Below, piece by piece: positions 1 to 10,995 of a stretch of DNA of 64,000 nt. The translations under genes and the position numbers were made by a program. The notes under the pieces were generated by a model. It did not search any database and was not told the DNA's origin. It saw only the letters and a program-made list of their open reading frames with translations. Numbering within the stretch: the first letter of the stretch is position 1; the number at the start of each line of letters is the position of its first letter. The stretch comes from Siphlonurus alternatus (lineage: Eukaryota; Arthropoda; Insecta; Ephemeroptera; Siphlonuridae): assembly GCA_949825025.1 (NCBI GenBank), contig OX463780.1, forward strand, positions 26,192,118-26,256,117, given 5' to 3'.

Positions 1-223
1 AAAGTGTTCTCCTCTACATCCCCTATCAGTAGGTAAAATATCAGGTATACAAAAACGAGCTAGTTTTCGAGTTATTAATTTTTAAAGTTGACTAATTTAA
101 CATGGAGAAATAGAATTTCCATGTTAAATTGGTCAACTTTAAAAATTAATAACTCGAAAACTAGCTCGTTTTTGTATACCTGATATTTTACCTACTGATA
201 GGGGATGTAGAGGAGAACACTTT
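1..223. mobile_element. Foldback (MITE-like) element, 105-bp arms
   Basis: Bases 1-105 are the reverse complement of 119-223 with about one mismatch, leaving a 13-base loop. There is no coding capacity. The window cuts exactly at the arm end, so the true terminus may lie outside. Confidence 0.85.
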
Positions 224-534
224 AAATTTTTTTCATAATTTTTATGAATGGGATTTTTTTAGCATTGGGCCAGCTGATCCGTATTATCTCTACCTTAATC
301 GATTTAATCCTTTCTACATAAAGAAAATGTAAAAATTACAAAAAATACAAATTAACAAGAAAAATATGAAAATAAATATTACCACTATAACCACAGTGGA
401 ATATTTTGTAATGTAAATTTATTGAAATATATCCATTACTTCTATTAGTGAACTTTATAAATTATAATTTTGGTGCATGCATCATAATGTATAAACTGGA
501 CCTAAGGGATGCTTTCGTTTAAACAACAGAACCC

Positions 535-700
535 TAGGGTGCTCGTTTAAGGTAATGACAACTCTAAGCATGCCAAGCGTTTGTGTCGCTGGGGGGACAT
601 TTAAATGTCAGCAGATTGCTTGGCTGAAGGCTAATTGTCCTCACAGTATGTTAATATAACGTACTCTATATACTGCTTTGTTCAAGCCACGCACATACAT
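535..700. promoter_or_regulatory. Candidate cis-regulatory island
   Basis: A balanced-composition stretch in an AT-rich setting, containing aaggctaattgtcctcac and acatttaaatgt. There are no repeats or open frame. It could be a conserved non-coding element; only comparison with another species would tell. Confidence 0.25.
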
Positions 701-1744
701 AATAGTAGGCTTTGTGTACAACAGAACATAACAGTAGATTTATTTACATTTTTAAACACACTTTTATAAAATGTTTTGTGTTTTTTTCTTTTAAATTTTA
801 ACTTAAAAAAGAATGTAATGCTGTGTTTTTAAAGATATAATAATTCTGCATTTTAGTAGAAATTAAGGCATCCTAGCATTTTATTTTTTAAAAAAATTAT
901 ATCGGATTTCTTTGTTTTAATGGTGTTATATAAGTATTATCGATTTCCTATTTATGCACTGAATTGGATGCACCTTATATATGAGCATAAAAATTACATG
1001 TAAATAAATAATAAAGCAAACTTGTACAAGTTTTGAACTAACACAAATTGACAAATAAGGCTATAGTTACCATCATAATGATTTTTTTTTTTTTTTTTTT
1101 TTATGTTTGTGCATGGATCAAAATTTTTGTTACTATAATTAAATATATACTGTACGAGTGATTTCCAGGCTTTTCAATTATAACCGCAGTTAATGTCATT
1201 AAGTTAGCCTGGTGCTAAGCGTGGTTATGGATATATATATATATATTACACATTTCTTCGTGAATCTCGTTTATATATTATATTGTAGTTTAAATTACTT
1301 AAATAACTCTTTTATCGAAGTCATATAATAAATATAATATATCTGTCAAAGCTTTCAAATTTCAATTGCTATTAATATTCTTGTCTTAAATGACTATAAT
1401 GCTCATTGCCCACTGCTTGTCAACTTAAGTACATAAACGTGTGACATTGACTTAATAAACTATACCTTCTGTAATATTAATGAACATGATGACTAAAATA
1501 TAATTTCTTATGATACATTATATTGAATTTATAGTCATTATAATTTAGCACGTCACATATAAACCACTTATAGTACTTTATATTAACAATTTATTATATT
1601 GCATATTATATAAAGCCACCACGGACGTATTAACCATTATGAACAATTAGATATGGTTACATTGAATTGCGAACGATTTAAACTTCTCAAGCATTTGTAT
1701 TGTATATCCCACCCTTAATATATATTTTGCTGTTAACTTTACAT

Positions 1745-1885
1745 TACATATTAGAGTCGAGTCACTGCCAAGTGCACTTCAAACAAAAACACCCTCAATT
1801 TTCCCGCGCTAATTCACCCCTTAGTGTCGGCGTCAGCTGGCAACAATAACAACCCTCCCATCATTATTATAAGGGAGTGCTCAGT
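1745..1885. promoter_or_regulatory. Candidate cis-regulatory island
   Basis: Complex sequence with gcgctaattcacc, ttagtgtcggcgtcagctgg and aacaataacaaccctccc. It resembles the islands at 6.0 and 18.3 kb in the (T/C)TARTGTCGG motif. No coding frame. Confidence 0.28.
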
Positions 1886-2884
1886 GTTATACTACTGTAC
1901 TTGTATAAAAAATTTGACTCCGAAACGGATTTCCTTAATCTTTATTTTCTACATTGAATGTGTATGATGAGGGGAGTTTAAAAACACGTTAAAAAAAAGC
2001 TCATCAAATATGTAAAGTTAAAATTTTTATCAATAAATGTATTAAATAATTTATTTATAGGATTATATTTTTTGACATTAATAATTGATGTTATGTTTTA
2101 TTTATGAAGTTGAAAAAGATGAATGACTTTTAGATTCTATATAACGCTATAGGGCACAATCACTACGTTTACATGACGGTGTTTAATATTATTATATATT
2201 AATTGAAATATTATTCAGTATTATGTTGATTGCTAATATTTCTATTCTGTGTTAAAAATGATTTAGTAATTCTTTTTTTATGTTATTGATATCTGTTTCA
2301 TGTTTTTTTTTTAAATGTTGATAAAAGGATTAAAATTGTCTGAATATTTTTTCATTATGCATATATAACTTTTGTATATCTTAACAATCTTAACACAAAA
2401 ACACAAATTATAAATTATAATATGTAATTTTACAAAACAACTTCCATTATCCTATCAATGAAAATACTTGAAATTTGAACTTTAAAAAATAACCAAACCC
2501 AATCATTCATATTTATTATAAAATATAATAAAACCACTATTTTGTCCACGTAATGACTTTAAATGAATTTAAATTAAGTCTTTACACATTATACTGTATA
2601 TGTATTATATGCATTGATAACAATTATAATGTACAAATATTTAATACTATTATGATACGTGATATGCTGAATATTCCAGTATATCAATACTGGTAATATG
2701 ATATATTATAAAATCAGACCTTTGCAATTGAAATATAATATTTACAATAATGAATTGATATATTTAAAATAATATTAATGATATAGCTATGACATTGCGA
2801 CTAATATTACAATTAAAAATATCAGCAGCAATTGACTTTGATGTTAAATGTAACTGTTCTATAATATATTTATATTAAATTGTA

Positions 2885-3020
2885 AGTGAACCTCGATCAG
2901 CACCTGGTTAGTTCCAATAAGAAGTTACATGAGCTGTTCTCTCTCTCGCTGGTCAGTCAGCCATATCTGCCGTCTGAACTGGTACACATTCTCAGCTAGT
3001 TTACCTCGGTGATCGAATTT
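2885..3020. promoter_or_regulatory. Candidate cis-regulatory island
   Basis: Less AT-rich stretch with tcagcacctggtta (E-box CACCTG) and a TCTCTCTCTCGCTGG run about 700 bases upstream of the homeodomain exon. Regulatory status is a guess from composition and place. Confidence 0.2.
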
Positions 3021-3556
3021 CATATCTCAGCTCCATGAGAGAATAAACGTCTGAAGAAAATTTTATTTCTCATAATAATAACTAAAGAGGATCAATTTCA
3101 TTTATTAGTAATGTGAACTTTTGTTTATAACAAATATGATATAACTATTCCTAGCTTTTGTACACAAGTTCAAACATGACTGCTCATAATCGTTGGAAAA
3201 TCTTGACAAAATTTTAGAACAGGTGGTTTAATTATATGTTAATCTCTTATATTTATGATTAATGTAATAAAGGTGACATATTTATGTTTAATTATCCAGC
3301 TTAAAGGATTAAGCCGTATAACCTTGTCTATATAGTTTCTTATATAGCATTACATAGCATGAATTTAAACCAGGCACATGCAGCCTCACACAAATAATTT
3401 TTCTCTATTTTTTTCTCTTGAATAAACAAAATATTTGGTGATCTCTTTCCATAAATCCAGAAGTTTTTACCACGCGCGGTTTGAGTGTCACATATCAACA
3501 TGTTGATTATTCCCAGAACACGAGGACTCGATCCATAAAAAACTGTACCTGTATGC

Positions 3557-3702
3557 CAGGTATACCCACGTTCTCCACCTAACCCTGACGGACCCTTGTG
3601 TGCTCCAGGTCATGGGTTACCGTTCATTAAGGACTGACCCTATATGTCAGGTATCCACGTTCTCCACCCAACCCTGACGGTCCCTTGTGTGCTCCAGGTC
3701 AC
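3557..3702 (+). repeat. Tandem duplication of the splice-acceptor region of the homeodomain exon
   Basis: About 57 bases at 3557-3613 recur at 3648-3702 with a few differences. Shared blocks include ccacgttctccacc, accctgacgg and cccttgtgtgctccaggtca. Both copies hold a complete polypyrimidine-AG acceptor (AG at 3607-3608 and 3696-3697). Use of the upstream one would add 89 bases and bring an in-frame TGA at 3635-3637. Confidence 0.85.
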
Positions 3703-3908
3703 GAGGGCACGGTCCACTCCCGCAGCAGCAGCCAGCACCTGGGCAAGAAGCAACGCAAGGCGCGCACGGCGTTCACCGACCACCAGCTGCAGACCCTGGA
3801 AAAGAGCTTCGAGCGGCAGAAGTACCTGAGCGTGCAGGACCGCATGGAGCTGGCGGCCAAGCTGAGCCTCTCCGATACTCAGGTCAAGACCTGGTACCAG
3901 AACAGAAG
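3698..3908 (+). CDS. Barhl: Barhl exon with most of the homeodomain
   Basis: The exon opens with two bases of a split Gly codon. It encodes a short Ser-rich linker and then homeodomain residues 1-52 plus two bases of codon 53. Recognition helix: [14 protein letters not shown] content is far above the flanks and codons prefer G/C in the third position, as expected for a real exon here. The acceptor (gctccag) is the second copy of a tandem duplication, and the donor is gtgagt. A minus-strand open frame and two other + frames over this exon are shadows. Confidence 0.95.
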
Positions 3909-6900
3909 GTGAGTCACCTACACACACCAACCTTCTTCATTTAATTTACTTTAAATCCCTTAACATCATTATATATATTAATAATATTATAATATGTATA
4001 TGGCAAGAAAAAAACGTACTTTGCAGTTTATAATACAGACCCAACTACTGTAGGTTCTAACCATGGAAGAAACAACCTTCATGGTTCTAACCTTACAATT
4101 ATAGGTTATACAATGGTTGTATGGTTATACGTGCAGCGTTGAGGACTTGTTTTTTTAAACATAATTTGAAGTCTTGCACATTATTATCATCCCTTCAATT
4201 CGACTAATTTAGAACCAATGTTCTATTTATACTTTCTGATTAGAGATAATTCTAAATTCCGCAATTTTTATAATTTTATTAATTGAGTTGTATGCAAGTG
4301 GCAAAACGAACTGTGGCAAAAATTGTTTCATGATACTTTTTTTTTTTAAGCAAATCACAGAATATACTTTTTTCTTTATCCTGTGTAAGATAAGAAACAC
4401 CCCATTTCTTAAGGATAGAATTTTAAATTTAATGTTTTTTTTTCCTCCAACAGTATCTTAATATAAGACTAGTATTCTTTATTACTGTATATGATAAGAC
4501 TATAATATATAAAAATACATTTTGCCAGTCTGATATTATTTTTCCCTTACGCCCAAATATCGCATGCTATATAACAGAATACAGATCCACTCCTTAAGGT
4601 TTAACATTTTATTTTTATGGCTTAGTTTTCTCGGAAATTACCCCTAAACACGAACCGGAAGTGTGATCTGTACGAGGCGGCATTTTAATATTCAATGGTA
4701 TTTAAGTGCAAATATAGCACTTCCGACCTGCCGTATAATATCTTCTTATCTATACGTCGAGTTCCTGAGGAAAACACACTGCCAGAGAAATGGACAAATT
4801 TAGATCGATGTTTTAAATATTAAGAAATTATGTTCTTTAGAAACGATATCAAGAACTATTAGATACCATTTTATGTAGGCGTGGTAAAAACAGTCAGGAA
4901 GATACATTAATTATTTGTAATTTTTTTTAATGCGAAAACATGCAATCATATTAAATTCACATAATTACATGTAGGTATTATATTATACGTATATGATTCA
5001 TTATAAATTATAATACATATATGCAATATGCATAAAACTGTTACCATTTTCATTAAATTAATTTAATATTGCAAATTAACGTTTTTGATCACACTAATTT
5101 TATATTTACTCTGTATTCTTGATATTTTGACAATGGACAACCTAACATGAAAATTTTTTATTGCAGAAATGAATGGAGGGTATTATACCAAATTATGCTA
5201 CTCTGAATTTTTTAAATTTTTTTTTTGCAGAACTTTTTAAATAATGGACAACATACATGAAAAAAATTTACTGCAGAAATGAATAGAGGGTACCAAGTTA
5301 TGCTACTCTGATTTTTTTTCAGATTTTTTTAAAATCCAGAACTATTTTTAAATAATTATTGAAAGTGCGGCAACGCCCCCTGGAGTCAATAGGCGTCCAG
5401 TCTCTATCCTTTTTATTAAGAATTCAGGGGTGCCAACTGAAATCACAGGACTTTCAATAATTATTTAAAAATAGTTCCGGGTCTCAAAAAAATCTGAAAA
5501 AACTCAGAGTAGCATAATTTGGTACCCTCTATTCATTTCTGCATGCAATAAATTTTTTTCATGTATATATGCTGTCCATTATTGAAAGTGCGGCCACGCC
5601 TCCTGGAGGTGTCAATAGGCGTCTCGGTCCCATCCTTTTTATTAAGGATTCAGGGGTGCCAACTTAACTTACAGAACTTTCAATAATTATTTAAAAATAG
5701 TTTCAGGTCTCAAAAAAATCGGAAAAAATTCAAAGTAGCATAATTTGGTGCCCTCTATTCATTTCTGCAATAAAAAAAAATTCATGTAGGTTGTCATTAT
5801 TATTTTAAAATTATTTCTAACTCATAATATATTATATGTATTTGCATTATCGAATTAAACTTGCAAAACTACTTCAAAATAAATTGCTATAAATAATTTT
5901 TCGTTGCTGTATATTATACTATAACGAATATAGATTTGAAAAAGTCATAGATGAAAACGTGTTTTAAAAACTTTACAATTCAAATCGGTTTGTTTTGTTA
6001 TGAAGCATGATGTTATACAGTGGGTTAATGTTTCCTGGGGTGTAAATTAGCATCTCTGGCGGGCCGCGCTAATGTCGGCGTGGCACGGAGGAGCTCGAGG
6101 AGCAGCAGTTTGAATGTAAATCAGTCCGCCAATGTGCGTCGTTAGATATTCAACTTTTTAATGTTCGCAGATACAATCCAAATGGTTTTAAAATGATTTT
6201 AATGGATGGAATTAGAACGTATATAGATCAATATAGTATGTAAACTTTTATTTATTTACTTGATGTCTTCTAATTTGACTATTATTTAAATTATATTAAC
6301 AACGATTTCTAGGTAGATAAAATTATAATAAAAAAGACTTAAGAAAATGAGGATAATGTGCTGAATTAATGTATTTAGCTAACACTTCAATTTAAATTTT
6401 ATATACTTTGATAATGTTCCCCGTTTAGTTGCATAATTCGAAATTTATGTGGCAAAATTTGGCATTTAATTTTTTAAAAAAATGCTAGATACAATATAAC
6501 AACTTTTGCATACACGAAATTAAATAATTTCTCTAAATGCAGTGATATGTACAGTACATTGTATTATTTATAATATGGTATAAATTAATTAACATTGCTG
6601 ACCATTTAAAGTCTTGATGACTTTTCAATACAAAATTATACATTGTAATATTTGCTAATATCCTACGATTACTATGCATTATTTTTATGCAATATTCACC
6701 CCCTGTGTCCTCCAGGACCAAGTGGAAGCGGCAGACGGCAGTCGGTCTGGAGCTGCTGGCGGAGGCCGGAAACTACGCGGCCTTCCAGCGAATGTACGGA
6801 GCACCCCCGTACTGCGCCTGGCCCTACCCGCCCCCACCACCCCCGGGGGCCTCTTCGCACCAGCCCGGACCACCTCCCACCTCCAGGTACATTGAGCTAT

Positions 6901-7835
6901 ACAAACATGTCAATGGAATTCAACTTAAAATTATAATTATTGCACTGAAATTATCTCAAATTTTTTTTTGACATTTCTTTCGATTCTTGTAAGAGTTTTA
7001 CAGGTGATACAGTCTTATTTTAAACTATAACGATGCCGTTTATTTTCAAAGTGGCGGCGCGACTAGTGCAGGTTCAGCCATGTCGGTGGTGGACCTTTAC
7101 TACCGGCAGGCAGCGGCCGCGGCGGCTGTCACGCTGCAGAAACCTCTACCCTACCGCCTCTACCCGGCAGGCATCGGGGCAGGTACGCTACCATTACCCT
7201 CAACCCTCAACTTCTTGTTACCCTCCAATTAAACCAGGGTAAAGGGTTATTTAAAGTTCAATGGGGTAAAGTAACTGAATATCTATTTGTAAATTGTGGG
7301 TAATGTACGTATACAGCTCAACTTCATGATAAAACAGTGTAATCACAGAGAGCCTAAATATGAACATTAATTCTCTTTAACTCAAATAAATATAAAAAAT
7401 GTATGTTAAATTATTTATCATGGTAATAAATGTATAAAATTCAGATTATATAGTTGAAATGTATTTATTTGTTATTTGTGTGCACTGTGATTGTTGTGTT
7501 GTGCTTTGCTTTGTCTGTTTATTTGTTTGTTTTTTTTAGTTTGTTTTTATTTTTACTTGACATGATCTAAGTTCGTCTATGTACAACCAAAACGATTGAA
7601 TAAAAAATTTGAATTTGAATACCTTAACAAATGTAAGGATAAGGGTCTTACGGTCCTCCTCGTTGTTTCAGGTCAAGGTCAGGGTTCGTCCCCCGGTCAG
7701 CTGGTGTCCCCCCTGGCGCTGAGCTCCCTGGCCGCCTCCACGTCCCTCAGTTCGCTCTCCAGCTTCTACCAACACTCGGCGGCCAGGGAACACGCCCGGC
7801 CAGTCTCCAGGTCAGAGTCACCAGAACTCGCTTAG
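3698..7835 (+). CDS. Barhl: BarH-like homeobox transcription factor (3' exons; join 3698-3908, 6716-6886, 7052-7182, 7672-7835)
   Basis: Sequence-specific nuclear DNA-binding protein. The Barhl family acts in neural and sensory cell specification. Four exons join in consistent phase: 3698-3908 ends AG|gtgagt, 6716-6886 follows tccag and ends AG|gtacat, 7052-7182 follows caaag and ends G|gtacgc, and 7672 follows tttcag. The homeodomain (3751-3908 plus 6716-6737) has R5, F8, L16, W48, Q50, N51 and R53. It also has T47, which marks the Bar class. The segment [19 protein letters not shown] after it is typical of Barhl and excludes Barx. A Pro-rich stretch, a [22 protein letters not shown] block and a Ser/Leu-rich tail follow. 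An intron cuts codon R53 of the homeodomain. The N-terminal exons, where family members carry FIL/eh1 repressor motifs, are outside the window. The stop at 7833-7835 is uncertain (see the exon 4 and exon 5 entries). Confidence 0.93.
5134..5796. mobile_element. Foldback MITE interrupted by a second copy of itself
   Basis: Left part 5134-5244 and right part 5579-5796 are the halves of one element. They share tggacaac..catgaaaa ends, the gcagaaatgaat.gaggg block and the ..ctattcatttctgca block. They are split by the copy at 5245-5578. The central part contains gaaagtgcggccacgcc.cctgga. A further intact copy lies at 57705-58035, and a diverged one at about 9146-9437. Confidence 0.85.
5245..5578. 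mobile_element. Intact foldback MITE, inserted in another copy
   Basis: It starts TGGACAACATACATGAAAAA and ends in the imperfect reverse complement. The arms run through gaatagagggtacc and ctactctgatt to a central unpaired part around 5370-5440. Removing it rejoins the outer copy at aaataa|ttattgaaag, exactly the sequence seen uninterrupted at 5351-5366. Confidence 0.85.
6025..6165. promoter_or_regulatory. Candidate cis-regulatory island in a Barhl intron
   Basis: GC-richer stretch with ggtgtaaattagcatctc, ccgcgctaatgtcggcgtgg, gaggagctcgaggagcagc and atgtaaatcag. It has GCTAATGTCGG in common with the island at 18.3 kb. Placement inside a homeobox gene intron fits an enhancer. Confidence 0.33.
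6716..6886 (+). CDS. Barhl: Barhl exon: end of homeodomain and Pro-rich segment
   Basis: The first base completes Arg53 of the homeodomain. Residues TKWKRQT close it, and the family-specific [18 protein letters not shown] stretch follows. Then comes an aromatic and Pro-rich part ([18 protein letters not shown]). The pyrimidine-rich acceptor is ccctgtgtcctccag. The donor gtacat leaves two bases of a codon for the next exon, matching the phase of the acceptor at 7052. Confidence 0.93.
7052..7182 (+). CDS. Barhl: Barhl exon: YYRQ/poly-Ala segment
   Basis: Joined in phase (AG plus T gives Ser), the exon reads Gly/Ala/Ser-rich residues, then SVVDLYYRQ, six Ala, and [17 protein letters not shown]. 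The start is inferred from phase. The alternative AG at 7070-7071 would put the segment out of frame. The donor is gtacgc at 7183. The exon is GC-rich between AT-rich introns. Confidence 0.88.
7183..7671 (+). other. Barhl intron with a LINE 3' end
   Basis: Donor gtacgc, acceptor tttcag. The second half (about 7455-7615) is the 3' end of a non-LTR retrotransposon; the first half is unique sequence. Confidence 0.8.
7455..7615 (+). mobile_element. 5'-truncated non-LTR retrotransposon 3' end in Barhl intron
   Basis: T-rich sequence ending gtctatgtacaaccaaaacg, then gaataaaaaatttgaatttg. The large element at 24.5-30.5 kb ends the same way (gtcttgtacaaccaaaaaga, then AAATAAA repeats). Only the 3' UTR is present and its 5' limit is approximate. 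Confidence 0.6.
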
Positions 7836-7895
7836 AGACGTCAGCTCTGTGGACCAACATGGCGTCCGCTCGCAGCCATCTCAAAACTTAAATAG
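7672..7895 (+). CDS. Barhl: Barhl exon: Ser/Leu-rich C-terminus; splice donor after the stop
   Basis: The acceptor is cgttgtttcag. In phase, the exon reads Gln/Gly residues, then [24 protein letters not shown], ending ...SESPELA at TAG 7833-7835. A strong donor (AG|gtaaga) follows at 7896, 60 bases after that stop. The frame one base ahead is open from about 7716 to 7895 and, downstream of the stop, encodes Gln/Ser-rich protein-like sequence. Either this exon carries 60 bases of 3' UTR before an intron, or one base is wrong or shifted within about 7740-7830 and the protein continues into 8722-8767. Confidence 0.82.
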
Positions 7896-8721
7896 GTAAG
7901 ATATTCATAGAAGTTCAACGAGAAAAAACTTGAATTGGTTTCACGATCAACGTTACATCAATTTTACTCTTCTTCCATTGGACCATATTTTCCCACAATA
8001 TATTATATAGCATTATAGGTCTATATTCGTAATAATAATGCTCAGTGTACATTTTCTGCACCCGACCTACCTTATGTCCTAGAAAAATATGGGTAAAACG
8101 GTAAAACTTAATGCTCGAGACAATTTTGTTTTTGAGCTGCACCAATCTTTCTGTCCCACTAGCTCTTTACGTCTAGCTCTCTATAATATATAATAAGGAA
8201 ATCAAATGTAGAAAACGTGTATACACGCGAACAGATATATCTGTTTTTATTCTAGACAATTACTAGAGTTAATAAATTCATGAAAGAAAAATACTTATGA
8301 GATGTTATCAATTTGTACTATTTTATGCTAGTATGTAATTTTAAATGTTTATGAAAGCTCTCATTACATTAAAATATATACACTATATTTTATACTGAAC
8401 CTTAATTTTTTTTATTACGTTTAATTATATAATTTCGCATTTTTTGATTTATTGATTGTAAAAAAATGAAATAAAACCTTCAAATTATAAAAAAGTACTC
8501 TTCATATCCTATAATATATTCTTACGTGAATATGACTTCACAGTGTTTTACAGCTTATAATTGATTTTAAGAGGGTTAGAGGGTTAACTTGCTAATATAC
8601 ACAACTTCAGGTCCTCTATCTATCTATCTAAATATGCAATACTTTTTGTATGCAGGTTGTCACATATTTGATTGGTTTATTTTCTGTTCACGATTTGATA
8701 TTCTGTCTTGTAATGTTACAG
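7896..8721 (+). other. Probable last intron of Barhl
   Basis: Bounded by gtaaga at 7896 and ttacag at 8716-8721. AT-rich, no repeat or coding segment recognised. Confidence 0.5.
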
Positions 8722-8835
8722 TGCTGCTGCGCTGGAACCCTCCGATCTCTCGCAACTCACGCAGTGACACACGAAGAAAAATTACTAAAGACTATGGGGA
8801 CACAAAGTTGTAAATAAAGTTCCAAATGTGCTATT
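8722..8835 (+). other. Barhl: Probable terminal exon of Barhl (C-terminal end or 3' UTR)
   Basis: The acceptor taatgttacag lies at 8711-8721. Spliced to the donor at 7896, the shifted frame of exon 4 continues as SAAALEPSDLSQLTQ and stops at TGA 8765-8767. AATAAA follows at 8813-8818. A good acceptor, a matching phase and a nearby poly(A) signal together make a real terminal exon likely. Whether it is translated depends on the frame question in exon 4. Confidence 0.5.
8813..8818 (+). terminator. Poly(A) signal AATAAA, probable 3' end of Barhl
   Basis: A canonical AATAAA about 46 bases after the TGA at 8765 and within the likely last exon. AATAAA is frequent by chance in such AT-rich DNA, so the support is its position. 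Confidence 0.4.
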
Positions 8836-9145
8836 CCAATATTTAAGACAATGTCTGAATCTAGCGAGTAAAATTTGTGATGAACATTTAACAAGTGAAA
8901 TATGTGAATAAATTAATAAGAAGCTCAAAGCTTTTATCGATATTCTGTATTAAAAATAGAATAAAATAATGTGTTAAAAAAGAAAACAAATTTTCAATTA
9001 TATTGCAAAATGTATAATTATATAAATAAATTATGTGTATAAATTATATTGATTTAATATAAAATTTACGTATACCAAAGTAAAAACGTTGTTTGTGTCA
9101 TTTATTTCCCTTGTCTCAAACGCATCAATAATAGAATAAACGACC

Positions 9146-9437
9146 TCATTGCAGAAATGGATGGAGAGTGCAAAGTTATATTACTCTGATTCTGTTTTTT
9201 TCAGATTTTTTAGAGTTCAGGAATTATTTTTAACAAATTATTGAAAGTACAGAGAGAGCGCCTCTTGACGCCTCTCTTAATAAAAGGATAAGACCTAAAA
9301 TAAGGTGCGTGGGTTCAAAGTGTTCAAACCTGACTTCGCCAAAACTTTTTAGCAACACTTCCCGAGCTCTAAAAATTCTGAAAAAATATCACAGTGGCAT
9401 AACTTTGCACCCTCCATCCATTTTTGCAATAACAATT
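9146..9437. mobile_element. Diverged copy of the foldback MITE family
   Basis: Left tgcagaaatggatggagagtg and right caccctccatccatttttgc are inverted and related to the arms of the family at 5245-5578 and 57705-58035. The central part (cgcctcttgacgcctctc) has diverged more. Confidence 0.65.
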
Positions 9438-10770
9438 TTTAGTGGCCGATACTCTATATTAGTTAACTCTATACAACTATAATATATATTTATATATAAT
9501 ACATGCTTCATAGGGAGTTTTAATTAATTAAGTTACTATAAGGTGTGAATAGTAAAAATAGTATTTTTCAAAGTCTTTTTTTTTTGCCTTAATTTTTTCG
9601 TTCTTTAATTTGAATTAGAACACACTAGCTTAATTGAACGTATATTATAATATATATGTAACAAGGTTCTGAGTTCTGAACGTATATAATATACCTACGC
9701 ATATAATGCATGCAATTTTTTATGCGTTTTTAATTATGTCCATGATTCTCAAAATTATTTTAAAATTTACGTGGAACTGTTGTAAGCTATAAGTTCATAT
9801 AAAAAAGTAAATTTGTATTTACAGATATTGAGATATTATTCAGTAAAAATATAAGCTAAAATACCGTATTATTGAATGAGCAGCATTTTACCAGGTCATG
9901 GGGAAAAATATATAAATATATATTTGGAAGGACAGGATATAAGCACATAGAAAAAATAGTAGTTTTTTTATGAAATATGAGGGAAAATAATAAAAAATCT
10001 CCTAAACAATTTTAAAATATATTTGCCAATATGCCACCATGCAGTAATGATTACTTTTTCTATGAATATAAATATTCATCCTATAATATTGTAACCACCC
10101 AATCAGTTTTATTAAAAAGGCAGGCATTATATAATATTTATTCTGAATATAAGGTTGGAAGCATTGCTGATATAATTTAAAATTCGACAATATTATGAAT
10201 TAATTAATGCTATATTGCATGATTAAGATTACTGCTAAGCTGACGTTCTGCTTAGCAAATAAAATTTAATTCAAAACGTAATCTCTAAAGAGCCCATTGC
10301 CATCCAGAAAGTGCACTCCATGATATGGATCGAAACGTTGTGAAACATGAGCATTTTTTTAATAAAGACATTACAAAAATTGATGGCTCTAATATACTCA
10401 TGATGCAATGCTCTTCTTACATATATTTGCTTCCTTCAATTTTGTCATTTCACATCTGTTATTTTTTTTGTATGATATCTATATAGAGAAAAATTCAAAA
10501 AATGACTTTTATCTCAGAGAGGTGACAAAAATTAATATCCTGGCCAAATCAATAATCGTTCAGCAGTGCAGCCATCGTTTTATCAACAATAAAAAACATT
10601 GTTGTTTCTTTCAATGATTTTTTTACTGCAATGTCTTTATATCATATTCATAATAAAGAGTTAGTTTTAATTATTCACTTAAATAGAAAAGCCTGACAAC
10701 ATTTTCTCTAACAACGTAGTATAATAATTTTAAACTTAAAATTTGTATAAAAACAATCAGATTTGAGAAA
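9438..10770. other. AT-rich intergenic DNA
   Basis: No gene recognised. A segment near 10300-10385 (gatcgaaacgttgtgaaac, then aataaagaca) looks like the end of a short retroelement but is too short to assign. Confidence 0.5.
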
Positions 10771-10995
10771 ATCTTGGCTCACAAAACGAAGGAGGCAGTA
10801 AATTTTGGCGAACAACAATCGCAGAGGAGAATGGCTTTATTTCCGGTGGGCAATCCCGATTATTTATTGCCCTCTTATCCCCAACCTTAACGTCGACGAC
10901 GCACTTTGCAGCTTATTTAACTTTTCGCTCCAGTCGAAAGCGCTGCATCAGCCAAACCAGAGTCACATTTATCCAACAAAATTCACCCACTTGGA
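10771..10995. promoter_or_regulatory. Candidate cis-regulatory island downstream of Barhl
   Basis: A 220-base stretch of balanced composition (gaacaacaatcgcagagg, gcccgattatttattgcc-like and acgtcgacgacgcac segments, and cattcacccacttggatt-like sequence). An open frame of about 64 codons crosses it but shows no family features. Inference only. Confidence 0.28.

Larger units (their letters stand above)
224..3556. other. AT-rich intron or 5' flank of Barhl, no exon seen
   Basis: Because the acceptor at 3698 needs an upstream exon, this is probably intron. I found no coding-like segment. It holds poly-T at 1082-1102 and islands of balanced composition at about 535-700, 1745-1885 and 2885-3020. 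The rest is AT-rich with scattered TATATA. Confidence 0.6.
3909..6715 (+). other. Barhl intron splitting the homeodomain
   Basis: A 2.8-kb AT-rich intron with donor gtgagt and acceptor tcctccag. It holds the nested foldback elements at 5134-5796 and one balanced island at about 6025-6165. No exon or RNA gene seen. Confidence 0.85.

Noticed and set aside
10408..10617. 69-codon + strand frame
   Set aside because: AT-rich, Phe/Ile/Asn-dominated chance frame with no similarity or exon signals.
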